From the NCBI GenBank assembly GCA_938036835.1, contig CALHWB010000052.1:124001-188000 (forward strand): a DNA stretch of 64,000 nucleotides, given 5' to 3'. The DNA is from an uncultured Propionibacterium sp. Its GTDB lineage: Bacteria > Actinomycetota > Actinomycetes > Propionibacteriales > Propionibacteriaceae. Made by a program: the position numbers and the translations under genes. The notes beneath the pieces were generated by a model. That model saw only the letters and a list, made by a program, of their open reading frames with translations, was not told where the DNA came from and did not search any database. Positions 8,966 to 17,338 of this stretch are shown here, in pieces (the stretch's first letter is position 1; each line of letters begins with the position of its first letter).

Positions 8966-9505
8966 TCACTCACAGCCAATGCCATCCCGATCGCGATCCA
9001 GATGAGTGCCATAGCCGGGTTCGCCGGAATATACCGGTGCGGCGCCGGCGGCCCGGGCTGCCGCGCAATTAGGGTAGTAAACCTGTTCGACGGGCGCTTC
9101 TGGAACCGCGGTCGCGGCGACGGTCGCCGATGCAATCGGCGTGCCAGCCGGTACCGAATGCGGCTGAGCGAATGGCGCCGCGGACACGGTTTCGGTGATC
9201 ACGGTGGTTGGGCCAGGCATGTTGACGGTCGTGGTTGCCGTTACCGTGGCGGTGCTGCTGAGCAGTTGAGTGACGGTGGGCGCCGGCGCAGCGGCTGGCT
9301 GGATCGCTCCCGAGGAGATACCAATCAGCAAGCCGCTGGCGAACACCCCGACGCCACTGACCAGCAGGCCAACCCACTTGATGCCTGAGCGACCGGTTCG
9401 CACCGAGGCGATCGGCTGTGGTTGGAACTCCAGTTGGCGCACAGCCAACCCGCCGGGCAGGACATCAGACCTGTGAGCCGTCCGGCCCCGCATGAAAACA
9501 TTCAC
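8966..9505 (-). CDS. Membrane-anchored Excalibur calcium-binding domain protein
   Basis: A 179-residue protein of unknown role. It has a short N-terminal cytosolic part, one membrane segment near residues 42-66, and a Ser/Thr/Ala/Val-rich linker outside the cell. It ends in an Excalibur domain (YYPNCAAARAAGAAP then DRDRDGIGCE), with its two Cys residues and the DxDxDG calcium-loop-like motif at the extreme C-terminus. Such domains are found in surface proteins and often follow nuclease or other extracellular modules; none is present here. The start is GTG at 9505; an ATG four codons later is also possible. Confidence 0.8.
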   Translation of the reverse strand: MNVFMRGRTAHRSDVLPGGLAVRQLEFQPQPIASVRTGRSGIKWVGLLVSGVGVFASGLLIGISSGAIQPAAAPAPTVTQLLSSTATVTATTTVNMPGPTTVITETVSAAPFAQPHSVPAGTPIASATVAATAVPEAPVEQVYYPNCAAARAAGAAPVYSGEPGYGTHLDRDRDGIGCE

Positions 9506-9620
9506 TTTTATCGGCCCCCGCTAAAATATCGACTTGAGTTGATGCTCAGAGCAGCAAACAGCTTAGCGGTGGACTGCCCGCCCGGGTCAATTCGCGCAGA
9601 ATCACATTCCGGGACACGCC

Positions 9621-10421
9621 TCAGTCCTCGGCTTCCAGGGCAGCCTGCACCTTTTCGGATAGACCCGCATTGGTGTACACGTTCTGAACATCATCCAGGT
9701 CTTCCAGGGCATCCACGATGCGCTCCAGCTTCTCGGCATCGACCACCTGGTCAACGTCCTGATCGAAACCCGCGACGAACCCGACTTCCGCCGAGTCATA
9801 GTCGATGCCGGCAGCTTGGATCGCCTTGCGAACCTCCACCATGTCATTGGGATCGCTGACCAACTCGAAGGAATCCCCCAGATCAACCAGATCCTCCACG
9901 GCCGAGTCCATGGTCGCCTCAAGCAGTTCGTCCTCGGTGATTTCCCGGGTGGTGGTCTTGCGGGAGTCGGTGTCGGTCTGCTGCATCTTGGCCACCGTCA
10001 CCACACCCTTGCGGCTGAACAGTCGCTGGACCGAACCTCCATCGGCAATCGTGCCCCCATTGCGAGTGACCGCAACACGCACATCGGAAATGGATCGATT
10101 CCGGTTGTCGGTCAGGCACTCGATCAAGATCGCCACCCCGGCCGGGCCATAGGCCTCGTACATGATCGACTCGTAGCTGACGCCATCGGCCCCGCCTCCT
10201 GAGCCCCGTTTGACGGCACGATCGATATTGTCATTGGGAACCGAACTCTTCTTGGCCTTCTGGATCGCATCATAGAGGGTGGGATTGCCGCCCGGATCGC
10301 CGCCACCGATCCGGGCCGCGACCTCGATGTTCTTGATCAACTTGGCGAATAGCTTGCCGCGCTTGGCGTCGATGACGGCCTTCTTATGCTTGGTCGTGGC
10401 CCATTTCGAATGTCCACTCAT
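9621..10421 (-). CDS. yebC: YebC/PmpR-family protein
   Basis: Conserved cytosolic protein of the YebC/TACO1 family. Members act as transcription regulators or as translation factors that relieve ribosome stalling, and which applies here cannot be told. It has 266 residues with the classic N-terminus MSGHSKWATTKHKKAVIDAKRG, a Gly-rich motif (RGSGGGADGVSYESIMYEAYGP) and the conserved C-terminal domain. ATG at 10421 is chosen over a codon seven residues upstream because it gives the family N-terminus and has a GGAAGGCAGG ribosome-binding stretch. A TAGGCT -10-like hexamer lies ~30 nt upstream, so it may have its own promoter. Confidence 0.93.
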   Translation of the reverse strand: MSGHSKWATTKHKKAVIDAKRGKLFAKLIKNIEVAARIGGGDPGGNPTLYDAIQKAKKSSVPNDNIDRAVKRGSGGGADGVSYESIMYEAYGPAGVAILIECLTDNRNRSISDVRVAVTRNGGTIADGGSVQRLFSRKGVVTVAKMQQTDTDSRKTTTREITEDELLEATMDSAVEDLVDLGDSFELVSDPNDMVEVRKAIQAAGIDYDSAEVGFVAGFDQDVDQVVDAEKLERIVDALEDLDDVQNVYTNAGLSEKVQAALEAED

Positions 10422-10469
10422 GTCAATCCTGCCTTCCTGCAAACCGACGATAGCCTAGTCGAGCCTGGC

Positions 10470-11495
10470 TCAGTCTTCGAACACGTTGCCGTACAGCACC
10501 ATGCGATCATCGAACACGTAGCCCAGATCCCCGAACAGCGACTGCGCGCGAGTGGGCTCATCGGTGTCGATACCTATCCCGGCGATAGCGCAACCGGCAG
10601 CCGCGAAGGAATGCATGGACGAAACCAATAGAGCCCGGCCCAGCCCGCGATGTTGAAAGTCCGGCAGCACCCCGAGGCGTTCGGTCCAGCCCTCCCGCCA
10701 ACCGGTCTCGGTGTCGCAGATCTCGCTGTTCAGCGCATAACCGACCACGCCGGCGTCGGGTGCGTCGGCGCAGACCGCCAGCCAGGACCACTCGGGGCGG
10801 AACTCGGGACGGGTCAGCGATGCCGTCCAGGCAGATCGTCCCACATCGAGGGCGCCGTATCTGGTTCGAAAAGCCAGATTGTGCGCCTGGCGGACCTCTT
10901 CCATCCAGCGGGCCTCATAGGGTCGCAACTCCAGGCCATCGGGAACGAATCTAGGCCGCAGTTCTCCCTCGATCAGCGGCAGATGGCCGTCGAAAAACCA
11001 GCGCTGCGGCGCCAGCAAGCCGTTCATCTGCAGATCTGCCGCCACCCGGGAATCCTCGTCGGTGGCGCAACCAACCCATAATCGCCCGGCCCCGGGGTGC
11101 GATTGGCGGATATGGCGGTACCAGGCGCGTGCCCGATCGATCGACCAACCCACCAGTTTCAAGCCGATCTTGTGATGACGCCAGGCGGGGTGTACCCCGA
11201 ACTCCAGCCAAACATGTGGCGCCGGATCGTCGGAGGCAGTGATGTGATTCCAGGCATAGGCAACTATGGTGCCACCGGCGTCCCGGCCGACCACGGCATG
11301 CCGGTCGGCATGGGCAGTGGGCTGGTCGTGGTCACGCTCCAGATCCGGCAGCGAACGAGACCGGGCGGGGTCATCGAAATATTCAATGGCGGCGCACAAT
11401 TCGGCCAGTTCGGGCAAATCCGACCGGGTTAGAAAGGACCAGTTGAGGCTGCCCTCAACGATTGCCTCCCCCCAGCTTGGTCGTGGCTCGCTCAT
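10470..11495 (-). CDS. GNAT-family N-acetyltransferase with two tandem domains
   Basis: A 341-residue protein with two GNAT-like halves. The C-terminal half carries a good acetyl-CoA-binding motif A (LGVLPDFQHRGLGRALL, about residues 272-288). The N-terminal half keeps the fold pattern (VWLEFGVHPAWRHHKIG) but its Q/RxxGxG loop is altered, so it may not bind the cofactor. The size and two-domain plan recall mycothiol synthase MshD, but the sequence alone does not justify that name and the substrate is unknown. It begins 7 bases after the priA stop and is likely co-transcribed with the his genes. Confidence 0.8.
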   Translation of the reverse strand: MSEPRPSWGEAIVEGSLNWSFLTRSDLPELAELCAAIEYFDDPARSRSLPDLERDHDQPTAHADRHAVVGRDAGGTIVAYAWNHITASDDPAPHVWLEFGVHPAWRHHKIGLKLVGWSIDRARAWYRHIRQSHPGAGRLWVGCATDEDSRVAADLQMNGLLAPQRWFFDGHLPLIEGELRPRFVPDGLELRPYEARWMEEVRQAHNLAFRTRYGALDVGRSAWTASLTRPEFRPEWSWLAVCADAPDAGVVGYALNSEICDTETGWREGWTERLGVLPDFQHRGLGRALLVSSMHSFAAAGCAIAGIGIDTDEPTRAQSLFGDLGYVFDDRMVLYGNVFED

Positions 11496-11502
11496 TCACG
11501 GC

Positions 11503-12288
11503 TCAATCGGGGTTCTCGATGCCCGCCCGGGGATTTGCGGCGGCGGCAATCGCCTGGGCGAGAGTGAAGTTGCCCACGTAGAGAGCCGTGCCAATGATCG
11601 CACCCTCCACCCCGATCGGTACCAGACCCGACAGCAGCATTATGTCGTGCAAGCTCGAGATACCACCACTGGCAACCACCTTGGCTGTCGTCCGAGCGCA
11701 CACCGCACCGAGCAGTTCCAGATTCGGCCCGGTCAGCATGCCATCGGAGGCCACGTCGGTGACCACGAAGCGCTGGCAGCCGGCTTCGGTCATCCTGGCC
11801 ACGGTCTCGAAGACATCCCCCCCCGAGCGCGTCCATCCGCGGGCGGCCAACTTCCTGCCTCTGACATCCAGACCGATCGCGATACGATCGCCGTGACTGG
11901 CGAGAATCCGTTCGCACCATTCGGGGTTTTCCAGGGCAGCCGTGCCGACGTTCACCCGGCGCGCCCCGGTCGCCAGTGCACGCTCCAGCGATTCGTCGTC
12001 GCGGATACCGCCGGACAGTTCCACATTGATGTCCAGAGTACCGACCACCTCGGCGATGGCCCCGGCGTTTGAACCACGACCGAATGCCGCATCGAGGTCG
12101 ACTAGGTGTAACCATTCGGCCCCCTGGGATTGCCAGCGCAGCGCGGACTCCAGCGGCAGCCCGAAAATGCGTTCGGTGCCGACAGCACCCTGCACCAGCT
12201 GGACGGCCCGCCCGGCCTGCACATCGACCGCTGGCAGCAGGATCAGCCGATCGGTTGCCGCAGGAGTGGGGGTGGATTGCTTCGACAT
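11503..12288 (-). CDS. priA: Phosphoribosyl isomerase A (HisA/PriA type)
   Basis: Isomerises ProFAR to PRFAR in histidine synthesis. In actinobacteria the same enzyme usually also does the TrpF step (PRA to CdRP). It is a (beta/alpha)8 barrel of 261 residues. The first catalytic Asp is D22 (LPAVDVQ), the second is in VTDVASDGMLTG, and the phosphate loops are VELSGGIRDD and VASGGISS. No trpF is present in the trp cluster 15 kb away, supporting the dual-function reading. ATG at 12288 is used; GTG two codons upstream (12294) is also possible and sits better after a weak AAGG. Confidence 0.92.
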   Translation of the reverse strand: MSKQSTPTPAATDRLILLPAVDVQAGRAVQLVQGAVGTERIFGLPLESALRWQSQGAEWLHLVDLDAAFGRGSNAGAIAEVVGTLDINVELSGGIRDDESLERALATGARRVNVGTAALENPEWCERILASHGDRIAIGLDVRGRKLAARGWTRSGGDVFETVARMTEAGCQRFVVTDVASDGMLTGPNLELLGAVCARTTAKVVASGGISSLHDIMLLSGLVPIGVEGAIIGTALYVGNFTLAQAIAAAANPRAGIENPD

Positions 12289-12304
12289 TGACACGTCCCA
12301 AACC

Positions 12305-12940
12305 TTAACCCATGAGCCAATTGCGGAGCAGCCCGGCACCGGCGGCACCAGATTTCTCGGGATGGAACTGGGTGCTGGTGATGGCCCGCCACTGTACCGC
12401 AGCCACGAACTCTTCCCCATCGTGCTCGGCCCAGGCTACGGCCGCCCCGTCGGGTAAGCTGGAATTCCCGTTTGAATCCAATCGGTGAGCGGCGTAGGAG
12501 TGTACGAAATAGAAACGCTGCTCCTCAAGCCGGTGCAGAATTCCCGGACCGCCCTCGACGCACAGCCGGTTCCAGCCCATGTGGGGCAATCGGCGGGCGG
12601 CCAATCTGGTCACCTGGCCCGGGAACACGCCCAGGCCGGCACGGGTCTGGGCATCTTCGATCCCGGTGCTGAACAACACCTGATGACCAACACAGATGGC
12701 CAGCAACGGGCGGTCTGCCGCCACCTGGGTACGCACCAGGTCATCGCCGCCGACCGATTCCAGTTGTCGCATGCAGGCCCCGAAGGCACCCACCCCAGGC
12801 AATACCAGGCCATCTATCCTGCCAAGTTCGGAACCGGTGCGCCCCAAACGCACCGTAGCTCCCCGGGTGACCAGCGCCCGACACACCGAATGCAGGTTGC
12901 CGGAGCCATAGTCCAGCACGCCAACCGTACGCAAGGTCAC
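12305..12940 (-). CDS. hisH: Imidazole glycerol phosphate synthase, glutaminase subunit HisH
   Basis: Supplies ammonia from glutamine to HisF for the ring-closing step of histidine synthesis. It is 211 residues. The class I amidotransferase nucleophile is Cys83 in LLAICVGHQ, a variant of the usual CxGMQ/CxGHQ elbow, and the His/Glu pair is in STQFHPEKSG. GTG at 12940 is used because it overlaps the hisB stop by 4 bases and gives the normal N-terminus (TVGVLDYGSGN). Its partner hisF is not in this window, which is unusual because hisF commonly follows hisA/priA. Confidence 0.94.
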   Translation of the reverse strand: MTLRTVGVLDYGSGNLHSVCRALVTRGATVRLGRTGSELGRIDGLVLPGVGAFGACMRQLESVGGDDLVRTQVAADRPLLAICVGHQVLFSTGIEDAQTRAGLGVFPGQVTRLAARRLPHMGWNRLCVEGGPGILHRLEEQRFYFVHSYAAHRLDSNGNSSLPDGAAVAWAEHDGEEFVAAVQWRAITSTQFHPEKSGAAGAGLLRNWLMG

Positions 12941-13551
12941 AGCGCACCCTTGGTACTGGGAATCCCGGTCACCCGCGGATCGGATTCGATGGCCTGCCGC
13001 AGCGCCCTGGCGAGAGCCTTGAACTGGGCCTCCGCGATGTGATGGGGTTCGCGGCCGGCGAGCAATCGCAGGTGAACGCACAGTCCGGCGTTCATGGCCA
13101 GCGACTGCACCACATGGGCGGTCATCGCCCCGGGATAGAGCGGTGGCAGCCCACCGATCAGGGTGTTAACCTGGCTGTCCGGTTCTCCGGTGCAAACCGC
13201 ATAGGGCCGGCCGGCCACATCCACCACGCAGTGAGCAAGCGCCTCGTCCAAAGGGACGGTCGCCTCCCCGAAGCGGCGGATACCTCGTTTGTCGCCCAGC
13301 GCCCGAGAGATGGCCACCCCAAGGACGATGGCGGTGTCCTCAATGCTGTGGTGACCGTCGATGTGGATATCCCCGGTGGTAGCGATCTCAAGATCGATCA
13401 GCGAATGACGAGCGAAAGTGGTCAGCATGTGGTCGTAGAAACCGACCCCGGTGCTGATCCGCGAATTGCCTATACCGTCCAGATCCAGCTTCACCGAAAC
13501 ATCGGATTCGCTGGTTGCTCGATGCTGTTCGGCCACTCGATGGCCACTCAT
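12937..13551 (-). CDS. hisB: Imidazoleglycerol-phosphate dehydratase
   Basis: Sixth-to-seventh step of histidine synthesis, dehydrating imidazole glycerol phosphate with Mn(II). It is 204 residues, with the monofunctional length. The metal-binding His clusters are seen in GVGFYDHMLTTFARHS, HIDGHHSIEDTAI and the C-terminal REPHHIAEAQFKALARAL. No phosphatase domain is attached. The ATG at 13551 shares one base with the hisC stop (TGATG), so translation is coupled. The upstream frame is open but reads through hisC and has no family similarity. Confidence 0.95.
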   Translation of the reverse strand: MSGHRVAEQHRATSESDVSVKLDLDGIGNSRISTGVGFYDHMLTTFARHSLIDLEIATTGDIHIDGHHSIEDTAIVLGVAISRALGDKRGIRRFGEATVPLDEALAHCVVDVAGRPYAVCTGEPDSQVNTLIGGLPPLYPGAMTAHVVQSLAMNAGLCVHLRLLAGREPHHIAEAQFKALARALRQAIESDPRVTGIPSTKGAL

Positions 13552-14684
13552 CACTGTACCTCCTGGTCGCTGGTGGCTGGTTGATGGTTTGGCAGGATCT
13601 CGCTCAACGCTGCCCGGAATCCGGCCATCTCGGGGGGGGTGCCGGCCGACACCCGTAGGTAGCCGGCCGGGCCGGTCTCGCGCACCAGCACCCCCCGATC
13701 CAACAGTTCGGTCCATACCCGATGCCGATCGGCAAACCGTCCAAATAGCACGAAGTTGGCCTGCGATGGGACCACCGTCAGGCCCTGGGCGCGTAGCCAT
13801 TGCTGCAGTCGCTGGCATTCGCCACGCAACCGCTCGACCTGGTCCAGCATCTGAGCGGTATTGGCCAACGCCACCCTGGCGAGGGCCTGGGTCTGTGCGG
13901 ACAGGTGATAGGGCAGTCGCACGATGCGACAGGCATCCACCACGGCCGGAGCGGCAGCCAGGTAGCCCAGCCGGCCACCGGCCATGGCGAAAGCCTTGCT
14001 CATGGTTCGGATCACCACCAGCCGGCCGAATCTGGGCAGCAGGGCCAGTGCGGAATCCTCGGGAAACTCGGTGAACTCCTGATAGGCCTCGTCGACGATC
14101 ACGATGCCAGACGCCTGGGCGCAGATCTCGGCTATCACACTGACCGGAGTCTGGGTGCCGGTCGGGTTGTTCGGCGTACAGATCAAGGTGATATCGGGAT
14201 GGTGTTCCTCGACTGCGCTGAGCGCCAGTTCAGCGGTCAGGCCGAAGCCCGCGGTACGAGGCACGGTCAGATACTCGGTGTGGGTATTGCGAGCGTACTC
14301 GGGGTACATCGAATAGGTCGGAGTGAACCCCAGCAGCCGTCGTCCCGGGCCACCGAAGGCCTGCAGCAACTGCTGCATAACCTCATTGGATCCATTGGCC
14401 GCCCAGATATTGGCAGGCCCCAGGCCGAAACCCAGGTAATCGGCCAGCGCCCGGCGCAGTTCCAAAGCCTCCCGGTCCGGATACCGGTTAAGTCTCCCGG
14501 CCAGTTCCACGACCGCTGCGGCCATCTGCTGACACACGCGAGCGCCGGGCGGATAAGGGTTCTCGTTCACGTTCAATGCGATCGGCACGTCCAGTTGGGG
14601 CGCACCATAGGGCTGCTTCCCCACTAGCTCGGGACGCAACGGCAGATCGGCCAGTGCTACCGGTTCGGGTGCTTGTTCGCTCAT
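13551..14684 (-). CDS. hisC: Histidinol-phosphate aminotransferase
   Basis: PLP enzyme that transfers an amino group from glutamate to imidazole acetol phosphate. It is 377 residues with fold type I organisation. Landmarks are NVNENPYPP near the start, ANGSNEVMQQLLQAF around the phosphate site, CTPNNPTGT, the Asp of IVDEAYQEF, and the PLP lysine in RTMSKAFAMAG. It overlaps hisD by 4 bases and hisB by 1, inside the hisDCBH-priA operon. Confidence 0.95.
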   Translation of the reverse strand: MSEQAPEPVALADLPLRPELVGKQPYGAPQLDVPIALNVNENPYPPGARVCQQMAAAVVELAGRLNRYPDREALELRRALADYLGFGLGPANIWAANGSNEVMQQLLQAFGGPGRRLLGFTPTYSMYPEYARNTHTEYLTVPRTAGFGLTAELALSAVEEHHPDITLICTPNNPTGTQTPVSVIAEICAQASGIVIVDEAYQEFTEFPEDSALALLPRFGRLVVIRTMSKAFAMAGGRLGYLAAAPAVVDACRIVRLPYHLSAQTQALARVALANTAQMLDQVERLRGECQRLQQWLRAQGLTVVPSQANFVLFGRFADRHRVWTELLDRGVLVRETGPAGYLRVSAGTPPEMAGFRAALSEILPNHQPATSDQEVQ

Positions 14685-15991
14685 CGCTCGGTCGCTGTCC
14701 GGGCAAGCACGGCCGCGGCATGTCCCGGAAGCCGTTCGGCATGGGCGAAATCGACCACCCGCTGGCCAACCTCGGCCAGCGCCGCGGTCGAATAGTCGAT
14801 CACATGGATCGAGCGCCGGAAACTACGCACCGTCAGCCCGGACGAATACCTGGCCGCCCCGCCGGTAGGTAGCACATGGGTTGACCCGGCGCAATAGTCA
14901 CCCAGTGGTACCGGGGAGCCAGTGCCCACGAAGATGGCCCCGGCGTTGCGCACCTGGTTGACCAGTTCGAGGCTGTTCCGGGTCTGGATCTCCAGGTGCT
15001 CGGCGGCATAGTCGTTCACCACCGCCAGACCCTGAACCAAATCACGCACCAGGATGATCCCGGATTGCTGCCCGGTCAATGAGATCCGCAACCGGTCCGC
15101 GGTGGCCAGGCCGGCGAGCTGACGCGCCACCTCCTGGTCGACTGCGCTGGCCAGTGCGGGCGAATCGGTTACCAGCAGCGCGCTGGCCAACGGGTCGTGT
15201 TCGGCCTGACTGATGAGGTCGGCTGCCACCTGCGCCGGCACCGCGGTCCGGTCCGCCAGGATGGCAATCTCGGTGGGCCCGGCCTCGGCGTCGATCCCGG
15301 CCAGTCCGCGCAGCAGACGTTTGGCGGCCACGACATAGACATTGCCCGGCCCGGTGATCATGTCGACCCGGGGGCAGAGCTCGGCAACCCCATGGGCGAA
15401 CATGGCGATCGCCTGGGCCCCGCCGACCGCATAGACCTCATCGATATCCAGCAGCGCACAGGTGGCCAACGTCACCGGATGCGGCAGCCCCCCGGACTCG
15501 ACCTGCGGTGGTGTCGCCACGGCGAGCGACTGCACGCCGGCGACCTGGGCTGGGACCACGTTCATCACCACGCTGGAGGCGAGTGGGGCTAGCCCACCGG
15601 GAACGTAGAGTCCAACCCGCCGAACCGGCACGATGGCGTTGCCGACCACCGCGCCCGGGGCGACTTCGACGCTGCGCCAGGCCGGTTCTTCCTCGATCCG
15701 CTCGCAGACCAGTCGTCGTCTGGCGATGGCAGTCTCAATCGCCTGCCGTACCCCGGCGTCCAACTCGGCGAGTGCCTGCCGGAGGGCGGCCTGCGGTACC
15801 CGAAAATGCTCGGGGATCACCGAATCGAATCTTTCGCTGAAGCGACGCAGGGCGACCAGGCCCTCGTCGCGCACCGCCGCGCAGATTGGCGCCACCGTGG
15901 CCATCGCCTGCCCGACATCGAAGCGGGCTCTGGGTAGCACCGCTGAATAATCGGCCAGTTCGGTGGCGGTGAGATCCATCAAAGAAAGCAC
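14681..15991 (-). CDS. hisD: Histidinol dehydrogenase
   Basis: Zinc enzyme that performs the last two oxidations of histidine synthesis with NAD+. It is 436 residues from the GTG chosen here. Recognisable parts are GLYVPGGLAPLASSVVMN, PTEIAILADRTAVPAQVAADLISQAEHDP (Glu/His of the active site) and the C-terminal SVPLG-like segment with DYCAGSTHVLPTGG. Start options are GTG 15991 and ATG 15979. The GTG is preferred because TAGAAT lies exactly 7 nt before it, suggesting a leaderless mRNA, while no ribosome-binding site precedes the ATG. First gene of the his operon. Confidence 0.93.
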   Translation of the reverse strand: MLSLMDLTATELADYSAVLPRARFDVGQAMATVAPICAAVRDEGLVALRRFSERFDSVIPEHFRVPQAALRQALAELDAGVRQAIETAIARRRLVCERIEEEPAWRSVEVAPGAVVGNAIVPVRRVGLYVPGGLAPLASSVVMNVVPAQVAGVQSLAVATPPQVESGGLPHPVTLATCALLDIDEVYAVGGAQAIAMFAHGVAELCPRVDMITGPGNVYVVAAKRLLRGLAGIDAEAGPTEIAILADRTAVPAQVAADLISQAEHDPLASALLVTDSPALASAVDQEVARQLAGLATADRLRISLTGQQSGIILVRDLVQGLAVVNDYAAEHLEIQTRNSLELVNQVRNAGAIFVGTGSPVPLGDYCAGSTHVLPTGGAARYSSGLTVRSFRRSIHVIDYSTAALAEVGQRVVDFAHAERLPGHAAAVLARTATER

Positions 15992-15998
15992 CCGAGTA

Positions 15999-16004
15999 AT
16001 TCTA
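15999..16004 (-). promoter_or_regulatory. -10 element, probable leaderless start of hisD
   Basis: TAGAAT on the minus strand is followed by 7 nt (TACTCGG) and then the GTG of hisD. A transcript starting at the usual 6-8 nt distance would begin on the start codon. No proper -35 at 16-18 nt is seen; a TTGACC occurs 29 nt upstream, which is too far. Confidence 0.5.
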
Positions 16005-16231
16005 GTGGGCCGGTGCGGTAACCCGGTCGCCAAGGTCAACGGTCGATGATTGCTGTCGCCGCCGGGCGATTGCGGATCGTCCCCGCATTCGCGGGGCTAG
16101 TCCTCGGCATTTGCTGTAGCCGAGCGGTCGGGGGATCCGGTGCCGGGCTGTGACAGTTCCCGATGACCGATAGGCTGCTCGAATAGGTAGTCACACCGCT
16201 GACGATGGGCCGATTGGGATGGCGAACTGAG

Positions 16232-16732
16232 ATGACTGGGCGAACAGCCGGCACGGCGGCGTTGCTGGAACTGATCCGCCGACAGGTACCGCACACCGTA
16301 TATGAGTACGAGCACGATCCGGCCGAGCGGCATTTTGGGGCCGAGATCGTGGCAAAACTGGGGCTTGATGCCGCGCGGACCTTCAAAACGCTCATCGTCG
16401 ATTTACGCGGCGCCGGCTCACGCCCGGTCTGCGCGGTCGTTCCGGTCAACACCAGGCTGGATCTGAAGGCGCTGGCCCGGGTTGCCGGCGCGAAGCGCGC
16501 CGACCTCATCGAGCCGGCCCGCGCCGAACGGATCACCGGTTACCGGGTAGGAGGCATCTCACCCATCGGGCAACTCACCCGCCTGCCGACCTGGATCGAC
16601 TCGTCGGCTACCGGCAAACCCACGATCTGGGTCTCGGGCGGGCGGCGTGGATTGGTCATCGAATTGGCCACCGAGGATCTCGTCACGTTGACCAGCGCCG
16701 GGTTCGCGGTTCTTGGGCGCCCCACCGCCTGA
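16232..16732 (+). CDS. YbaK/EbsC-family aminoacyl-tRNA deacylase
   Basis: Related to Cys-tRNA(Pro) deacylases, which clear mischarged tRNA in the cytosol. About 166 residues. The N-terminal helix and YEYEHDPAERHFGAEIVAKLGL segment, the catalytic-lysine region AARTFKTLIVD, and the GYRVGGISPIGQL and WVSGGRRGLVIEL motifs are all typical of the family. ATG at 16232 gives the family N-terminus; an in-frame ATG at 16205 is an alternative. Its last ~174 bases overlap the 3' end of the convergent membrane-protein gene on the other strand. Confidence 0.88.
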   Translation: MTGRTAGTAALLELIRRQVPHTVYEYEHDPAERHFGAEIVAKLGLDAARTFKTLIVDLRGAGSRPVCAVVPVNTRLDLKALARVAGAKRADLIEPARAERITGYRVGGISPIGQLTRLPTWIDSSATGKPTIWVSGGRRGLVIELATEDLVTLTSAGFAVLGRPTA

Positions 16733-17290
16733 TCTGCGGGGCTCCGGTTCGAGCTCTCGGCTCAGGTTGGCGTACAGCATGATCGGGATGATCGCTCCCA
16801 GAGCCCAGACGAACAACGCCGGGGTGGTGTGCAACCGGAAATCGATGGACACCAATTGCCCGGGTTGGGCCGCGTTGATCCGGTTGGCGAAGTTACGCGG
16901 CCCCAGGCTGATCCCCACCAGCCAGCAGATCCCGCCAGACACCAATCCGCCGCCGACGGCGACCAGCGTGACCGGCCAACCCAACCGATCGAACAACCGC
17001 CAGGCGGCGAATCCGATTGCGAGCCCGGCCAGCATGCCGATGATCACGTAAACACCATCGGTGGCGAAGACCTGCCCCAGAGAACGCTCGGTGATCTGAG
17101 CCGACCCGTTCTCGGAAACCGAGTAGGTAGGCAGTTCAACCATCGAATGCCACAGCAGGCCACCCAACGCGCCGCTCAGGGTAACCAGAACCAGATACAG
17201 CCAGGCCCGGGTACGCAGCGCGATAGGCCGCCGCAGCCAGCGTTGCAGGGTTCGTCGCAAGGGTTCGCTGTTTCGGCTGAACAGACCCAT
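16559..17290 (-). CDS. Conserved four-helix membrane protein (DUF2567-like)
   Basis: A 243-residue integral membrane protein of unknown function. Four hydrophobic segments are visible at about residues 30-50, 75-100, 105-128 and 160-180. The long loop between helices 1 and 2 carries SVSENGSAQITERSLGQVFATDGVY. The pattern resembles the actinobacterial DUF2567 group, but I cannot confirm this. ATG at 17290 is preceded by an excellent AGGAGGTGCGG. The C-terminal ~60 residues are hydrophilic and Arg/Gly/Pro-rich, and are encoded opposite the end of the ybaK-like gene; they look like read-through into antisense sequence. It lies just downstream of dnaE. Confidence 0.75.
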   Translation of the reverse strand: MGLFSRNSEPLRRTLQRWLRRPIALRTRAWLYLVLVTLSGALGGLLWHSMVELPTYSVSENGSAQITERSLGQVFATDGVYVIIGMLAGLAIGFAAWRLFDRLGWPVTLVAVGGGLVSGGICWLVGISLGPRNFANRINAAQPGQLVSIDFRLHTTPALFVWALGAIIPIMLYANLSRELEPEPRRSGGGAPKNREPGAGQRDEILGGQFDDQSTPPARDPDRGFAGSRRVDPGRQAGELPDG

Positions 17291-17338
17291 CCGCACCTCC
17301 TGGCGGTCATCCATGGGCAATGTCACGCGCAATACCGA

